A stretch of DNA of 64,000 nt from Lotus japonicus. Lineage: Eukaryota > Streptophyta > Magnoliopsida > Fabales > Fabaceae. The notes under the pieces were generated by a model. It had not been told where the DNA came from, did not search any database, and saw only the letters and a list, made by a program, of their open reading frames with translations. The stretch lies in contig NC_080042.1 in assembly GCF_012489685.1 (NCBI RefSeq), positions 43,762,066 to 43,826,065 of the forward strand. Direction: 5' to 3'. Position numbers and translations under genes: made by a program. Positions 23,821-34,299 of this stretch are shown piece after piece. Position 1 is the stretch's first letter, and each line of letters opens with the position of its first letter.

Positions 23821-24720
23821 AATTATAAATAATATATATAATTAATTAATTTAGATAAAGTAGATTTAAAATTAATAAATATTTGTTGTTAAATAATATT
23901 GATAGTTAAAATTATGATAGAGTAATATTTCTATTTAACTATATATATGATGATATATAAATTAAATATATTTAAAACTAAGTTTAAATTAGGAGATATA
24001 TATTAAATATATATGTTATGCATGTCATGTTTGTAAGACCTGGATTTTCAGAACAAGTTAATTTCCGACTCACGCGTAGAATCAGTGTAAGCGTGACAGG
24101 AGTTTGATATTTGAGAAAGATTAATGAAGAAGAAAGTTCGGGAATTGCTTGAGGAATGTTGCGTAGTTGTTTTCGGAGTTAGCGCGAGTCGTCTGCACAC
24201 CTGCTTTATGGCGAGCGTGTCCAGAATAGGCTAATTTCGCTTTAGAGCAACGTTTTAAGTGAGATTTCGAATCCTTGGAAAATTTAAAGATTCTCTTTAT
24301 TTTTCCTTCGACCAGCGTTTCATTTCGGAACTCTGGACTGTACGCATGATAGTATTCACTTTTCGGAAGTCCGCCGACGCTAATTTCTTTGCTTCGAAAC
24401 TCTAGATTCGAGCGATGGATGAAGACTTTTTCTATTCGGAACTTCTAACGAAGTTTCCGTCCGCGTTGCCAGATTTGTTTCGACATTTCCAATCTTTCTT
24501 CAGTAGGAAGTTTTGTCATTTGAGCATCACAGCAAAAAGTAGTTTTTCGGGACAGATTAACTTACACCGCTTTTGGGATTTTAGATATCGTTTTTCCCAA
24601 ATGTCAGAGATATGTTTTGAGTTCTGGAATTCTGACGCCAGAATCTCTCTTAGAATTCATCGGTGAATGTGCTGCAAAAATCGGAATCGCGAAATTTTCA
24701 TTTTCCCGCGATTTCACCCG

Positions 24721-24732
24721 CCTATAAATAGG
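24721..24732 (+). promoter_or_regulatory. LTR TATA box
   Basis: CCTATAAATAGG lies about 690 bp from the LTR start. The same spacing is seen in the sister LTRs, which supports a promoter. Confidence 0.6.
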
Positions 24733-25532
24733 CGAAAAAGCAAAATATCTCTCCATTCCACTCATTCAAGGCCGCGAGTTTGAGGGAGCTTGGGGGAGAA
24801 GAGATTTTCGCGAAAACTTGACTGATCTTCGTGCAGTTCGTCCCTACTTCGAGGTACCGAGGTAACTAACACGATTCTTACCTCTGATTACTGTTTCTAT
24901 TGCGTTTCTGTAGTCGTTTCTGTGCTCACAGTTTTGAGCTTTTTGTAAAACTGTCCGTTTTCTCTGATTTCTTGCTTGGGTTATCTTCCCTACGTTCCCA
25001 AGCGTCTAAAACCTCTGTCAGTAATCGCCGATTGCGATTCAGTTGTCCAGGATCTGAAAAATTGATTCAAAACCCTTTTTGTCTCACATTTCGAAACTTT
25101 ATTGTCGAAAAGCTGTAATCTGACTTCGTGCCTTTAGGATTTGTTGTCACGGATGTCATAAGGATCATTGCTGTCAAATTTGTTTTCTGAACTGATAACT
25201 TTGAGGTTTTGAGCTTTTATTTTGGACCAAAACGCCCCTGAACGGTCGTATTTCGACCCGATTGACCGAAAATTGTTCTGACAGTTTCTTTGCCTTAGTT
25301 TTACCCTAAAACTACCTTGTAAACAGATTTGATCGAAGAAAAAGAGCCGAAGCTCTTTTTCCTTAAGGGCCGTGGGCTATTCCTTTAGGGGGGGAGTTTT
25401 TCGTTTTCGAAAACTTGTCTTTTCGTACCCGATGGTCGTATTCTGAAGCTTTAATGCTTTGTCTATCGTTTATGTGTTGTATTGCGATCGAACTAATCGA
25501 TTTTGTGTGGATTCTGCTTTGTTTTCTCCGAG

Positions 25533-25610
25533 GTTCAGTTGAAGGAACTTTGGAAGGTTCAGAGCACTTGAGTGAAGGAGCTTGTGATTTCGAAGCTGGA
25601 TCAGCTCGAG
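25533..25610 (+). other. Conserved 78-nt exon-like segment in solo LTR
   Basis: Lies between GTTTTCTCCGAG and GTTAGG. It is open in the same phase as its sisters and reads SVEGTLEGSEHLSEG.... Gly/Glu/Ser-rich character and exact length are kept although the nucleotide sequence has diverged considerably. Confidence 0.5.
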
Positions 25611-26186
25611 GTTAGGGCAACTTACTATATTAGCTATGATTGCGTGATAGGCGTCGATAAATTCGACTTATGCTTTATTTGATGTTGTTTATGATGATGA
25701 GGTGATGTTATGATGCTTTTCCATAACTTGTGATATTGTGATATTGTTGGATGGTGCGTTTTGACGCGACTTCGGAGTGGAGATTCATTGATCTAGTGAT
25801 CTTTGATATTTCGGGTTGGATGAACAACCCTAGGCAAGTCCAAATGTGGGGTTTGAGACTTAGCCATATGTTGGTATTCGTTGGAATTCCTAGACTTTCC
25901 CCGGGAAATGTATTTTGGGTGGTTGATCTTTGAAAGCTTAGAATGATAGAGCTTTGAAAAACTGAAGACTTGGAAAACTTAGACTTTGAGAAATAAACTC
26001 ATAACCTGACTAATGTGAATTGAAATCATTTTTATTAACGTTTAAGCATAGGGAAACTGAAGGGGAAAATATTTACGAAAGACGGGGAAAAGTCGACTTT
26101 GTTGTGGGTTTGGAGAGTTGTGGAATTGGGAAAGCCACTAAGGTGAGCTATGGTGATGATTGAAGGTCACCGAGTACTCTAGTACT

Positions 26187-26812
26187 CTTGGGAGTGTTGT
26201 TCGAGTCGTGCTGTATTGACCGGCACAGACTCTGGGCTTTGTTTGTGGGTTTTGTGGTGGGAGTAGTGTTATATTGACCAACACTAACTCCGAGTCGTGT
26301 TGTATTGACCGAGACTGACTCTGGCTTGATCTTGGGGTGATCTTGTTGTTGGAGCCGTGTTGTATTGACCGACACTTAGTGCTCTTGTTGATTGGGCTGT
26401 GTTGTATTGACCGACACTAGACCCTTGTGTACTTTTGTGGGTGGAGTGGTGTTGTATTGACCGACACTAACTCTTGGGTTGTTTTGAGATTGGGTTTGAG
26501 CTAAGTGGTTGTGTGGTGAGGACGATTTGATGTTTGTCTAACCATATTGCATCAATCGGGTGAATAACGGGAATGGTTCACCTGTGCATCTTTTGGTGAA
26601 TAACGGGAATGGTTCACCAATGTGTTAATGATGAATAACGGGAATGGTTCATCATACGGTGAATAACGGGAATGGTTCACCAATGTGTCAAGGATGAATA
26701 ACGGGAATGGTTCATCCAGGATGAATAACGGGAATGGTTCATCCATAGTGAAGAACGGGAATGCTTCACTTGTGGCGAACGGGAACGCGTCACAAATCCG
26801 GATCATATTGTG
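26187..26812 (+). repeat. Two adjacent minisatellites in solo LTR
   Basis: About 26187-26475 holds repeats of a GTGTTGTATTGACCGACACT unit with variable spacers (about 7 copies). About 26560-26812 holds eight copies of GTGAATAACGGGAATGGTTCAC-type units, whose ends are inverted (GTGAA...TTCAC, or GATGAA...TTCATC), with 2-16-base spacers. Both occupy the place of the 19-bp array of the LTR at 14996. Confidence 0.9.
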
Positions 26813-27033
26813 CATTTCACGCATACATTCATTCTGACTTGAATTGTGTGCTGTTTGTTCATTGAAGCATTGTTAGAGCCATAACATGCTAGGATTGTTT
26901 ATATATGTATATATCAACATATATCTATACCCCCTATCACATGTTGAGTGTATATCTACTTATTTCCGTGAGTTGACCCTAGCGCCTTGGCTTTGGTTTC
27001 ATGTTTGTGTTTGGGCGGTCGGCCTGCTGCCAG

Positions 27034-27346
27034 ATGTCGACGGTAGATTGGGTTTCGACGGTCTCTCCCTCGGGGGGGGGGGGATCAGGTATGAGCTTGT
27101 GGATCGTGCTGCCCCACCGCTTGGGTGATCTATCTTGTGGGTCATCGGGCGACGTACCGGGGAAGGGTCAAGGAGGACCGGACTGACGAGCGTGGACGTC
27201 TGACGAAAGGAACTTTACGACGCATGGAGCTGAGTTTCAACTTGCCAACTTCAGTTCGCTGTGGACTTGGTACTGGAAGGGTAGGTTTAGGCAGGCGTCA
27301 TATTTTGTGTAGAGCTCTGCTTCGTTTTGCTTTTGGGGCAGGGTAG
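27034..27346 (+). pseudogene. 3' exon-like segment of LTR-borne frame (frameshifted)
   Basis: Starts after GGCCTGCTGCCAG. In the phase set by the 78-nt segment it reads D-VDGRLGFDGLSLGG... to TGA at 27126-27128. In the adjacent frame from about 27115 it continues WVIYLVGHRATYRGR...KEDR...SFNLPTSVRCGLG, parallel to WVVDPAGHRAIYSRR...MEDR...SFNLPPGVHCGPG of the intact copy. A one-base loss near 27121 explains the break. A 12-G run at about 27068-27081 is another possible slip point. Confidence 0.55.
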
Positions 27347-29209
27347 GTCCCCGACGCATGACTTTTTGTGTGGTTCTCTTACTGAGGGATCACAGTGAGT
27401 CAGTCGGACCATAGGGGTCTTTGCTTAGGCCATTTTGAGGCCGACTTTCTCCCAGTGGGTTGTAATTATAAACTTTCTTACTCACACTTCTGGTTTAGTA
27501 TATATTTGCCTACGGGCACACTACTTTGGAGTCACTGCGAGTGCGCGTGACATGGGAGTGCAGCTGAGGCTGTACATGTGTATATATTTGTGTGTTGGTT
27601 AGTTTAGTGGTTGGGCTATGTCTTTATTTTCTATTGCTTGATTTAAAAGGAATCAAACGAAAAAAAAAAATTACCTGTTTTCAGCGGGAAGTCTATTTTT
27701 GGTTACTAAAGTGACACCCGGAAATCGGGGTGTTACAATGTTAGTTATAAAAAATAATAGAATAATTAAATTAAATTTATTTGTCAAAATAGTTTAATTT
27801 TATAATTTTGATTTTAAATATGTTTTCTAATAATATTTAATATGAGTTCATAACCTTCTATGAGGTTTATCGTTGTTGCACTCATCTACAATAGACTAAA
27901 AATGTAGTATACAATGAAGTATTTAATAAACTTCCTAAATGAAATTATATTTGATATAGCTACAATATTTCTTCATGAATAAAAAATAACAATCATTCTT
28001 AACAAACTTTCACTTTTGCACATTATTATGGTACACGAGTTTAAATTTGTTTTAACTAAGTCCTTATAATTTATTTGTGTTAATCACATGTTTCCTCTAC
28101 TGAGGGAATCAAGTTCTATCAAATGTAGTGAAAGCTAAAGGTCTATCATAAAGTGCATTCCTTAAGGACGAAATCTCAGGGATCCAAAGATTTAATTTTA
28201 ACCACTGTAATAGACATTCATTAGGTTGAACGATTTGTGTTTGCAAAATTGTCTTATGAGGTTTTATAATTTTTTACTTTCTTTAAAACTATAAAAATTT
28301 ATCGAATAAGATAAATTATTATCTTAATTCATAAATAAGTTAAAAAATATATGCTCTTACAAACTACATATTAACTAATTAAACTACATATTAACTCATT
28401 ATGCAATAAATAATATAACTTTTATATGTGTCACTAAGAATATGTTTCGACATTAAACTTTCATTAGCACACTTCTCATAAAGTTTCAACTGAAAACACT
28501 ACTTTCATGGCCAAAACATGAAAGCAAGAGATAAATACAACTTTATAAAAGTCGTTTTACTTTTATAGATGACTTTACACAAACACGAACTAAATTATTC
28601 AGCTCTAATTATATATTTTCTGTATCGTTTTACATAATATTGAGAGTGCATTACTATTTAAACATATAATTAACAAATAAATTGAAAATAATTTTTATTA
28701 AAGAAACATAAAATATAAAATATGTGCTTCGATCCCCACACAATACACTCTGAAGGAGGGATGAGAATCCTTAATTATGACTAAATCTCGAGTTGTAGGT
28801 ATATCCAAAGGGTGGCCAATACCAAATGTTTATACCAAAGAAAAATATACTAAAAAATTAGTGTACAATAAATTTTTTTATTTTACACAAATTATTTTTA
28901 CAAATAATAGACACATAACTTAAAAACAAACCCGTGCAACGCACGGGTTTAATTTCTAGTTCTTAATTATTTCACGCTGATTTCATGTTATTATTTTGTG
29001 TCCAAGATTCGGAAAGTAAATACGGTACATCATTTACCTTTCATAACGTGGGTAATTTTTTTTTGAAAACATAAATGATAATAAGAGAATATTAAACCAT
29101 GCATAAATAAGTCAATGTTAATAAATATAGCATATCAAAGAGACTACATTGTTAAAACACATGTGCCCTACGGGCTCAATGAAATGGTGGGTACCAACTC
29201 CACCCAGAA

Positions 29210-30051
29210 AGGATAGCACGCCACACAAGAAATAATCCATATATGTAGAAGATATTATCTACACAGGAAATAATACAAAGATGATGATGGAGTTCTAAGA
29301 AGACATGATGGAGATCTTTGAGATGACCGATCCTGGCTTGATGAGTTACTTCCTCAATATAGAGGTAAGTCAGAGAAATGATGAAATATTTATCTCTCAA
29401 AAGAAATACACATAAGGCTTACTCAATAAGTTCAAGATGTATAACTGCAAGCCTGTAAGTACTCCACTCGTGACAAATGAGAAACTATAGAAGGATGATG
29501 GAGCACCAGAAGCTAATGCATCGCGCTACAGGAGTTTAGTTGGAAGTCTTGTATATTTGACAGCTACACGACCAAACATCTACAGAGTCTACTATCAAGG
29601 TTCATGCAGAGTCCAAGTCAAATACATCTTGGAGCAGGAAAAAGAATTCTAGGATATCTACAGGGAACAAAAGAGTTTGGCATATGGTACAAAAACAAAA
29701 CCAACTCGAGGTTGCTAGGTTCACCGATAGTGATTAGGCAGGTTCGGTAGATGATATGAAGAGAACTTCCTGCTATGCTTTCTCACTTAAATCAGTAGTA
29801 TTTTCTTGGGCGTCCGTGACAACAAATCAGCTATCGAATGGCGAAAAATCTAGTACAACACAGTAGAACAAAGCACATAGCAATCAAATATCACTCCATC
29901 GGAGAAGCTGAGACAACAAAAGAGAACAAACTCAAGTAATGCAATATTGAAGATCAAATCGCAGCTATATTCACAAAGGCGTTACCGAGACCAAGATTTG
30001 AAGAACTACGAACTACACTTGGAGTTGGAGAAATTTTCATAAAGAAGGAGT
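29210..30051 (+). pseudogene. Ty1/copia RT-RNase H relic
   Basis: Decayed pol with many stops. The RT box reads YVED instead of YVDD (near 29242). It is followed by [43 protein letters not shown] and YRSLVGSLVYLTATRPNI (near 29530), then RNase H pieces (SDS-like block, AIFTKALPRPRFEELRTTLG near 29970). It is a different copia lineage from the Sireviruses (Ale/Tork-like by motif style, inference). The final stop overlaps the probable LTR start. Confidence 0.8.
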
Positions 30052-30170
30052 GTTAAAATTTCCGCAAACTTCTAGAAACTACTACATGACACCATCATAG
30101 AACTAGAAAAATCTAGACAATGTAATCTCTTGTAAAGTCTAGAAACTATCTAGAACTATGTTAATAATTA
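30052..30170 (+). mobile_element. Start of 3' LTR of copia relic
   Basis: TGTTAAAATTTCCG follows a purine-rich AAAGAAGGAG. TCTAGAA-rich repeats follow (CTTCTAGAAACT, AAAAATCTAGAC, AAAGTCTAGAAACTATCTAGAAC). The downstream boundary could not be placed. Confidence 0.45.
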
Positions 30171-30479
30171 AATAATGTTTACTGACATTGGGTGTGGAGG
30201 TGTTTTGCATGATGAGGATCAGAGATAAGTATTTGGCACCTCTTGCCGTTTTAGTATGAGAAAAGTGATTCTAAGACTTAAAAGTATGTTGAATTGACTT
30301 TTTTTCTGCGTATAAGTTTCTCAAATTAGCTTAAAAATAAGTGCTTAAGGTGCTTATGGTTTTTCCCTAAGTGCATGGTTCAAGACTTACAAACATCTCC
30401 CAACAATTCTTTTTTCATACACATGTTAATCGGCGTTGCATACACATGTTAAATCTACTAATCCAAACATGAAAAACAA
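30171..30479. other. Unassigned spacer
   Basis: A short duplication of TACACATGTTAA near 30420-30450 is the only structure seen. No coding. Confidence 0.4.
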
Positions 30480-30521
30480 CTAGTAAATTTACCTGTGTCG
30501 TTGCAACGGGGCATATTTCTG
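30480..30521 (-). mobile_element. 3' terminus of a minus-strand Helitron
   Basis: The minus strand ends ...CCCGTTGCAACGACACAGGTAAATTTACTAG followed by T. This aligns base by base with the Helitron 3' end at 28931-28959, though the stem is partly mutated. The 5' end would lie to the right. An A-TCTATATAAGG context near 38280 (minus) is a weak candidate, which would place the whole TRANK1-like duplication inside the Helitron. Confidence 0.45.
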
Positions 30522-30949
30522 AACATATTAAATTATTTTTAATATATGGATTATTATTTTTATATAAATAATAAATAAATACAAATATAATTATAATTAT
30601 ATGTGTAATTAATATGATTATGATATAAAAATTGAATATATAATAAATTGCATGATTTTTATTTATTTATTTCGTTTTTCTCATATCTAAATAATACTAC
30701 ACAATTTATAACATATAAAAGATGTGATATTTTTTGGTACATTGGACTGATAAATTGCATCATCCAGAAATTGATCTCTTGACCTCTCTCACTCAACCCA
30801 TAAAATTATAATAAAATTTTCTCTTTTCATATTTTTAATTTAAAATTAATGCATGATAAGTAAAAAGATATATAAAATATTAAATAAGTTTTATACATAT
30901 TTTGCATTCATTCTCATTTCTATTTGATATAAGAAAGGAAGGAAATACC
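30522..30949. other. Unassigned AT-rich sequence, probably Helitron interior
   Basis: No frame or repeat of note beyond TTTATT/ATAAAT richness. Confidence 0.4.
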
Positions 30950-31884
30950 TCGGTTTGAAAGTCTTTGCTGAGGCATTTAAAGTGATTGACAATACCTTAG
31001 TTATTGTCAAGTCATGCAACAATTCTTCAGGATTTGTTTTCCAAATATTGGGTTAGTAGATTTTATTGTATGCTGACAAAAAGAGCCTATATTGAAGGAT
31101 TTGTTTCCAGATAGAGTTGACAGTGTTGGTAGGGAATCTTCTGACTCAACTTCTAAGGAGTTTCCTTCAACAGTTTGTGCTAGTCTTCCAAATAAAAGTT
31201 GTGCTTCTATTTCAAATCAGATATCAGATGGCGGTAGTAAAGATGCTAACATGCATACGAATTTGGAATTCTTCTGGGATAGCTTGAAGACTTACGTTTA
31301 TTAATTGATAAAACCATTATTAATAGTGATTCTCCTGATTTCATAAAGGTATGCCAAATCCTTACCATGTGGTTCTATGGTATAATATGAAAACCAACAC
31401 TTGGAAGCTATGTTCTATTGATTTATATGTTGTGGGATTGGGAAGATTTGCTCCATTGGTTTACAATTTTATACTTTCTTGCTTGTTTTATGTTCTTTTT
31501 CTAATGAATACTTCTTATCTACTTTCTCATTTGTATTAATAAATTCCTTTTATGTTAAAAAATGACCACAGTACCACACTTTTAGGCCTATAATTTTCAA
31601 ACTTCATTTGTACTATAATAAACTTGTTTACAGAGTCATGTAACTGTTCTTTTGCCTAGTAGACATATCTCAATACATATGTTTTACCTCATGCTGGATA
31701 CATCTTAAGTCAAAATGCATTATTCTCATATGCTGGATACATCTTACTTAATAGAGTTGTAGAGGTTGGAAACTCTTGAAAGAATCATCTTCTCTCTGTT
31801 AATGTTTAGTCATAAATAACATATCTCAATTCATTCTTACTCTCTTCTATAATCTCTACAATTTTCATCTTTCTTACTTGTGGG

Positions 31885-32352
31885 CGGGGTTGTCTCAACC
31901 CTTAGGCCAGTAAAGCCCTTACTTTAGGCTCCTAAATTTTTTAGCCCATAGTTTTTTTTAAAAAAACTAGTATATATTTTAAAGGAAATTATCCAACAAT
32001 AGACTAATTAAATAAAATATTGAGTGCCTAAAAGAATTGATCTTTTAAGTGCAACATTTATTTGTAATTAAATTAAATTTATTATGTATTTTGAATTGAT
32101 AAAAAGCATAGGAGAAGTGTGACTTTTTATATGGTCTCTCTGAATTCTTCTTCTACTACTCTCTCCAATTCTTTCTCTATTGAAAAAGAAATTTTAAAAG
32201 AAATCGAGTATGATAATTTAATAAACGATTTTGCATCTAAAAAAGCCCGAAAAAATAAATTTTATTTCTATTATTTATATAAAAAAGTTAATTTTATAAA
32301 AGTCCAATTCTTAAAGTTCGTTTTAGGCTGAATATTGGTTGAGACGGCCGTG
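31885..32352. mobile_element. hAT-type element with transposase C-terminal relic, TSD CTTGTGGG
   Basis: 468 bp flanked by 8-bp CTTGTGGG (31877-31884 and 32353-32360). TIRs share GTCTCAACC (CGGGGTTGTCTCAACC versus CACGGCCGTCTCAACC). Near the right end is a plus-strand frame with SLNSSSTTLSNSFSIEKEIL...EYDNLINDFASKKARK, which resembles the end of plant zf-MYM1-like hAT transposases. It is absent from the reverse arm, so it came after the duplication. Confidence 0.8.
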
Positions 32353-32477
32353 CTTGTGGGTTCCTCATACCACCCAATATGACACATTTTGAACGCACTC
32401 TTATATTTATGGTATGTAATATTAATCTCGTTTCAGCTTTCAAGGACGCTTCAGTTGAAAAATTTGATAAGCCTGAT

Positions 32478-32866
32478 TGTGACACTCAGGGCCGACGAGG
32501 AGTGATCGCTGGTGCAGTGAGACACGAATAAGGAGCGACTCCTGGCAGGCTTCTAGGCGGAGGAACACATGAATGAACCGATCTCGCAACCGAACACGAG
32601 GTATTTCGAGATTGTATAGATATGAGACTATACAGTTGAGGAGGGCATAAAAGATTTGATTGGTACTACTCATAACAACAAGATGCATCTTCTTTTCGGG
32701 AATCCAACTAATAAAAACTCCAAGGTTAAGTGTGCTTGCCTTGAAGCAAAATTAGGATGTGTGACCTCCTAGGAAGTTTTCCTGAGAAGTGCGTGAGTGG
32801 GGACAAAGTGCACTGAAAAGACTCGTGTTTTTACTGTGAGACCAGTTGTCAAGTCAGAATGTTACA
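32478..32866 (+). mobile_element. Small solo LTR or TRIM (389 bp), TSD CTGAT
   Basis: TGTGACACTCAGG...CAGAATGTTACA with 5-bp CTGAT on both sides (32473-32477 and 32867-32871). It is absent from the reverse arm, which reads through the empty site (GAGCCTGATTTGAAAAGAGC). Noncoding. Confidence 0.85.
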
Positions 32867-34299
32867 CTGATTTGAAAAAAGCAGGTGATTGCTTATGTTT
32901 AGCTGGATGCTATGAAACAAAAGCTCAAGTGTATGCTATAGGTAGTTTCTTCTCAGATTGTTACTGTTTGTGCAAAAGGAAGATTTTATGACATTGGCTT
33001 CTCTTACATTCAGCAATGGAAACAAAATGAAAATGCTGACCATAGTTTTGTTAAAACTCATGATCTGTACATGATAGTACAAAATTTCCTGAAAAAGTTG
33101 TACTCGTAATTATTTTGATCATAAAGATGTCAGATCCATGATGAAATTTGTTAGAGCTTTTCATTCCATGGATTTGAAGCGTGACTTCTTACGATCATTG
33201 AATTTACTAGATCAACTTCTTGTGTTAGAAGAAGAATCAGGAAACATTCCGGAGGCAGTAAACATTGTTATGATGATGGGTGATATTGTACGTGAGGTTG
33301 ATCTTCTTGGAAAAGCTGGTAGATTCAAAGATGCTTTTGATCTTATGCTTTACTACGTACTTGTGAATTCTCTCTGGTCTTTTGGAAGCCAAGGGTGGCC
33401 CTTAAAGCCATTTGCACATAAGGTTGAGCTTTTGAGAAGAGCATTGTCATTTGCAAAGGAAGAGCCATGGAGCTTTTATGAGCATGCATTTGAGGAAGCT
33501 GAAATATTATTAAATGAGCATGGTAACATTTTTGAAATAGCCATTCATTTGAAATCATCTCGCAGACATAAGTGTGTCAGAGGTGAAATATTATGTTTAT
33601 GGAAACTTTTGGATGCTCATTTTCATTTGAACTTCTCTAAATATGTCTGGAAAGGTAGTGTGACTAATGATGTTGCGAAAGGAATGATTTTGGAGAATTA
33701 ACTTTCTGCAGAGACATTGTTTTATTGTTGGACATGTTGGAAGCATAACATTGTTCATATATTGGAATGTCTTCCAAGTTCCAAATTCCAGGACATTCAT
33801 CAGCTTAGCAGTTATGGAAAATTTGCATTGAATTACATGGCTGTCAGAAAGATAACATGTAATCGAAATGAGATTTCTTCTTTGCTTGTTCTTGATGCTT
33901 ATTGGGTGATAAAATTGGGTGATAGGTTTCTGAAGAAGAATGGAATGCTGGTTTATGTTGATATACATTCTTTAGTTTCTTCTCTTCAGAGCTATTGGCG
34001 TTCACAACCATTTTGTGTTGGCATCGCAGTTTTGCGCAACCATGATGCACTATACAAGTTTTCAGTTAATAAAGATCTTTCTGATTTTTGTCAGTTTCAG
34101 TCTTTATTGCATATCTATGAAGTCTCGAAATTTCTTCTTGGATCCTTACAAGCCTCCATTTTCCTTAGAAAGGCATGTCTCCTGTCAGTGATTTCTTCTA
34201 GTCTAGGGGAACGATGTGGCGAAGTAAACAGTCAATTGGAAGCCTGCAAAATTTCTCTAATGTCTTCAAGTTACCATGGGTATGTCTAAAACATTTGGA

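Larger units (their letters stand above)
24032..27737 (+). mobile_element. Solo LTR (3706 bp), long gypsy-type LTR family
   Basis: TGTAAGACCT at 24032 to GGGTGTTACA at 27737, with perfect TSD ATGTT (24027-24031 and 27738-27742). It is shared with the sister LTRs in layout: TATA box at 24721, a CGAGGT-type donor near 24852, the 78-nt segment 25533-25610, minisatellites, a GTTGACCCT block near 26975, and the CCTACGGGC and TACTAAAGTGAC 3' blocks. No gag or pol inside. Confidence 0.92.
23305..28959 (+). mobile_element. Probable non-autonomous Helitron with nested MITE and solo LTR
   Basis: The 5' end is TCTTCTATATATATAAG preceded by A (23304). The 3' end has a perfect 7-bp stem, CCCGTGC-AAC-GCACGGG (28931-28947), then 8 nt, CTAG (28956-28959) and a following T. 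TC...CTAG inserted between A and T with a subterminal hairpin is the Helitron rule. Without the solo LTR and its TSD it is about 1.9 kb, AT-rich, and lacks RepHel sequence. The 5' end is less certain than the 3' end. Confidence 0.6.
30950..34293 (+). pseudogene. Captured fragment of TRANK1-like (TPR/UvrD-helicase-like) gene, forward arm
   Basis: Several exon-like pieces of a plant gene resembling 'TPR and ankyrin repeat-containing protein 1-like' (large UvrD-type P-loop proteins, recognised from memory). They are: LFPDRVDSVGRES...LEFFWDSLKTY (31098-31301), KAGDCLCLAGCYETKAQVYAIGSFF (about 32878-32960), a 187-codon open frame 33138-33701 (FVRAFHSMDLKRDFL..., LLVLEEESG, AFDLMLYYVLVNSLW, GEILCLWKLLDAHFHLN), and 33717-34289 (IVHILECLPS, YGKFALNY, WVIKLGDRFLKKNG). 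Frameshifts and stops separate them and the intron between 31345 and about 32440 is retained. A hAT element and a small LTR have inserted. No helicase motifs remain. Confidence 0.6.

Noticed and set aside
26560..26812. CRISPR-like pattern of 22-bp repeats with short variable spacers
   Set aside because: Spacers are only 2-16 bases, repeats vary, there are no cas genes, and it sits in a plant LTR. It is a minisatellite.
27068..27081. Poly-G run (and the C-tracts near 22296 and 52600) as biological signals
   Set aside because: Homopolymers of this kind are prone to sequencing or assembly error. They are noted only as possible frameshift sources.
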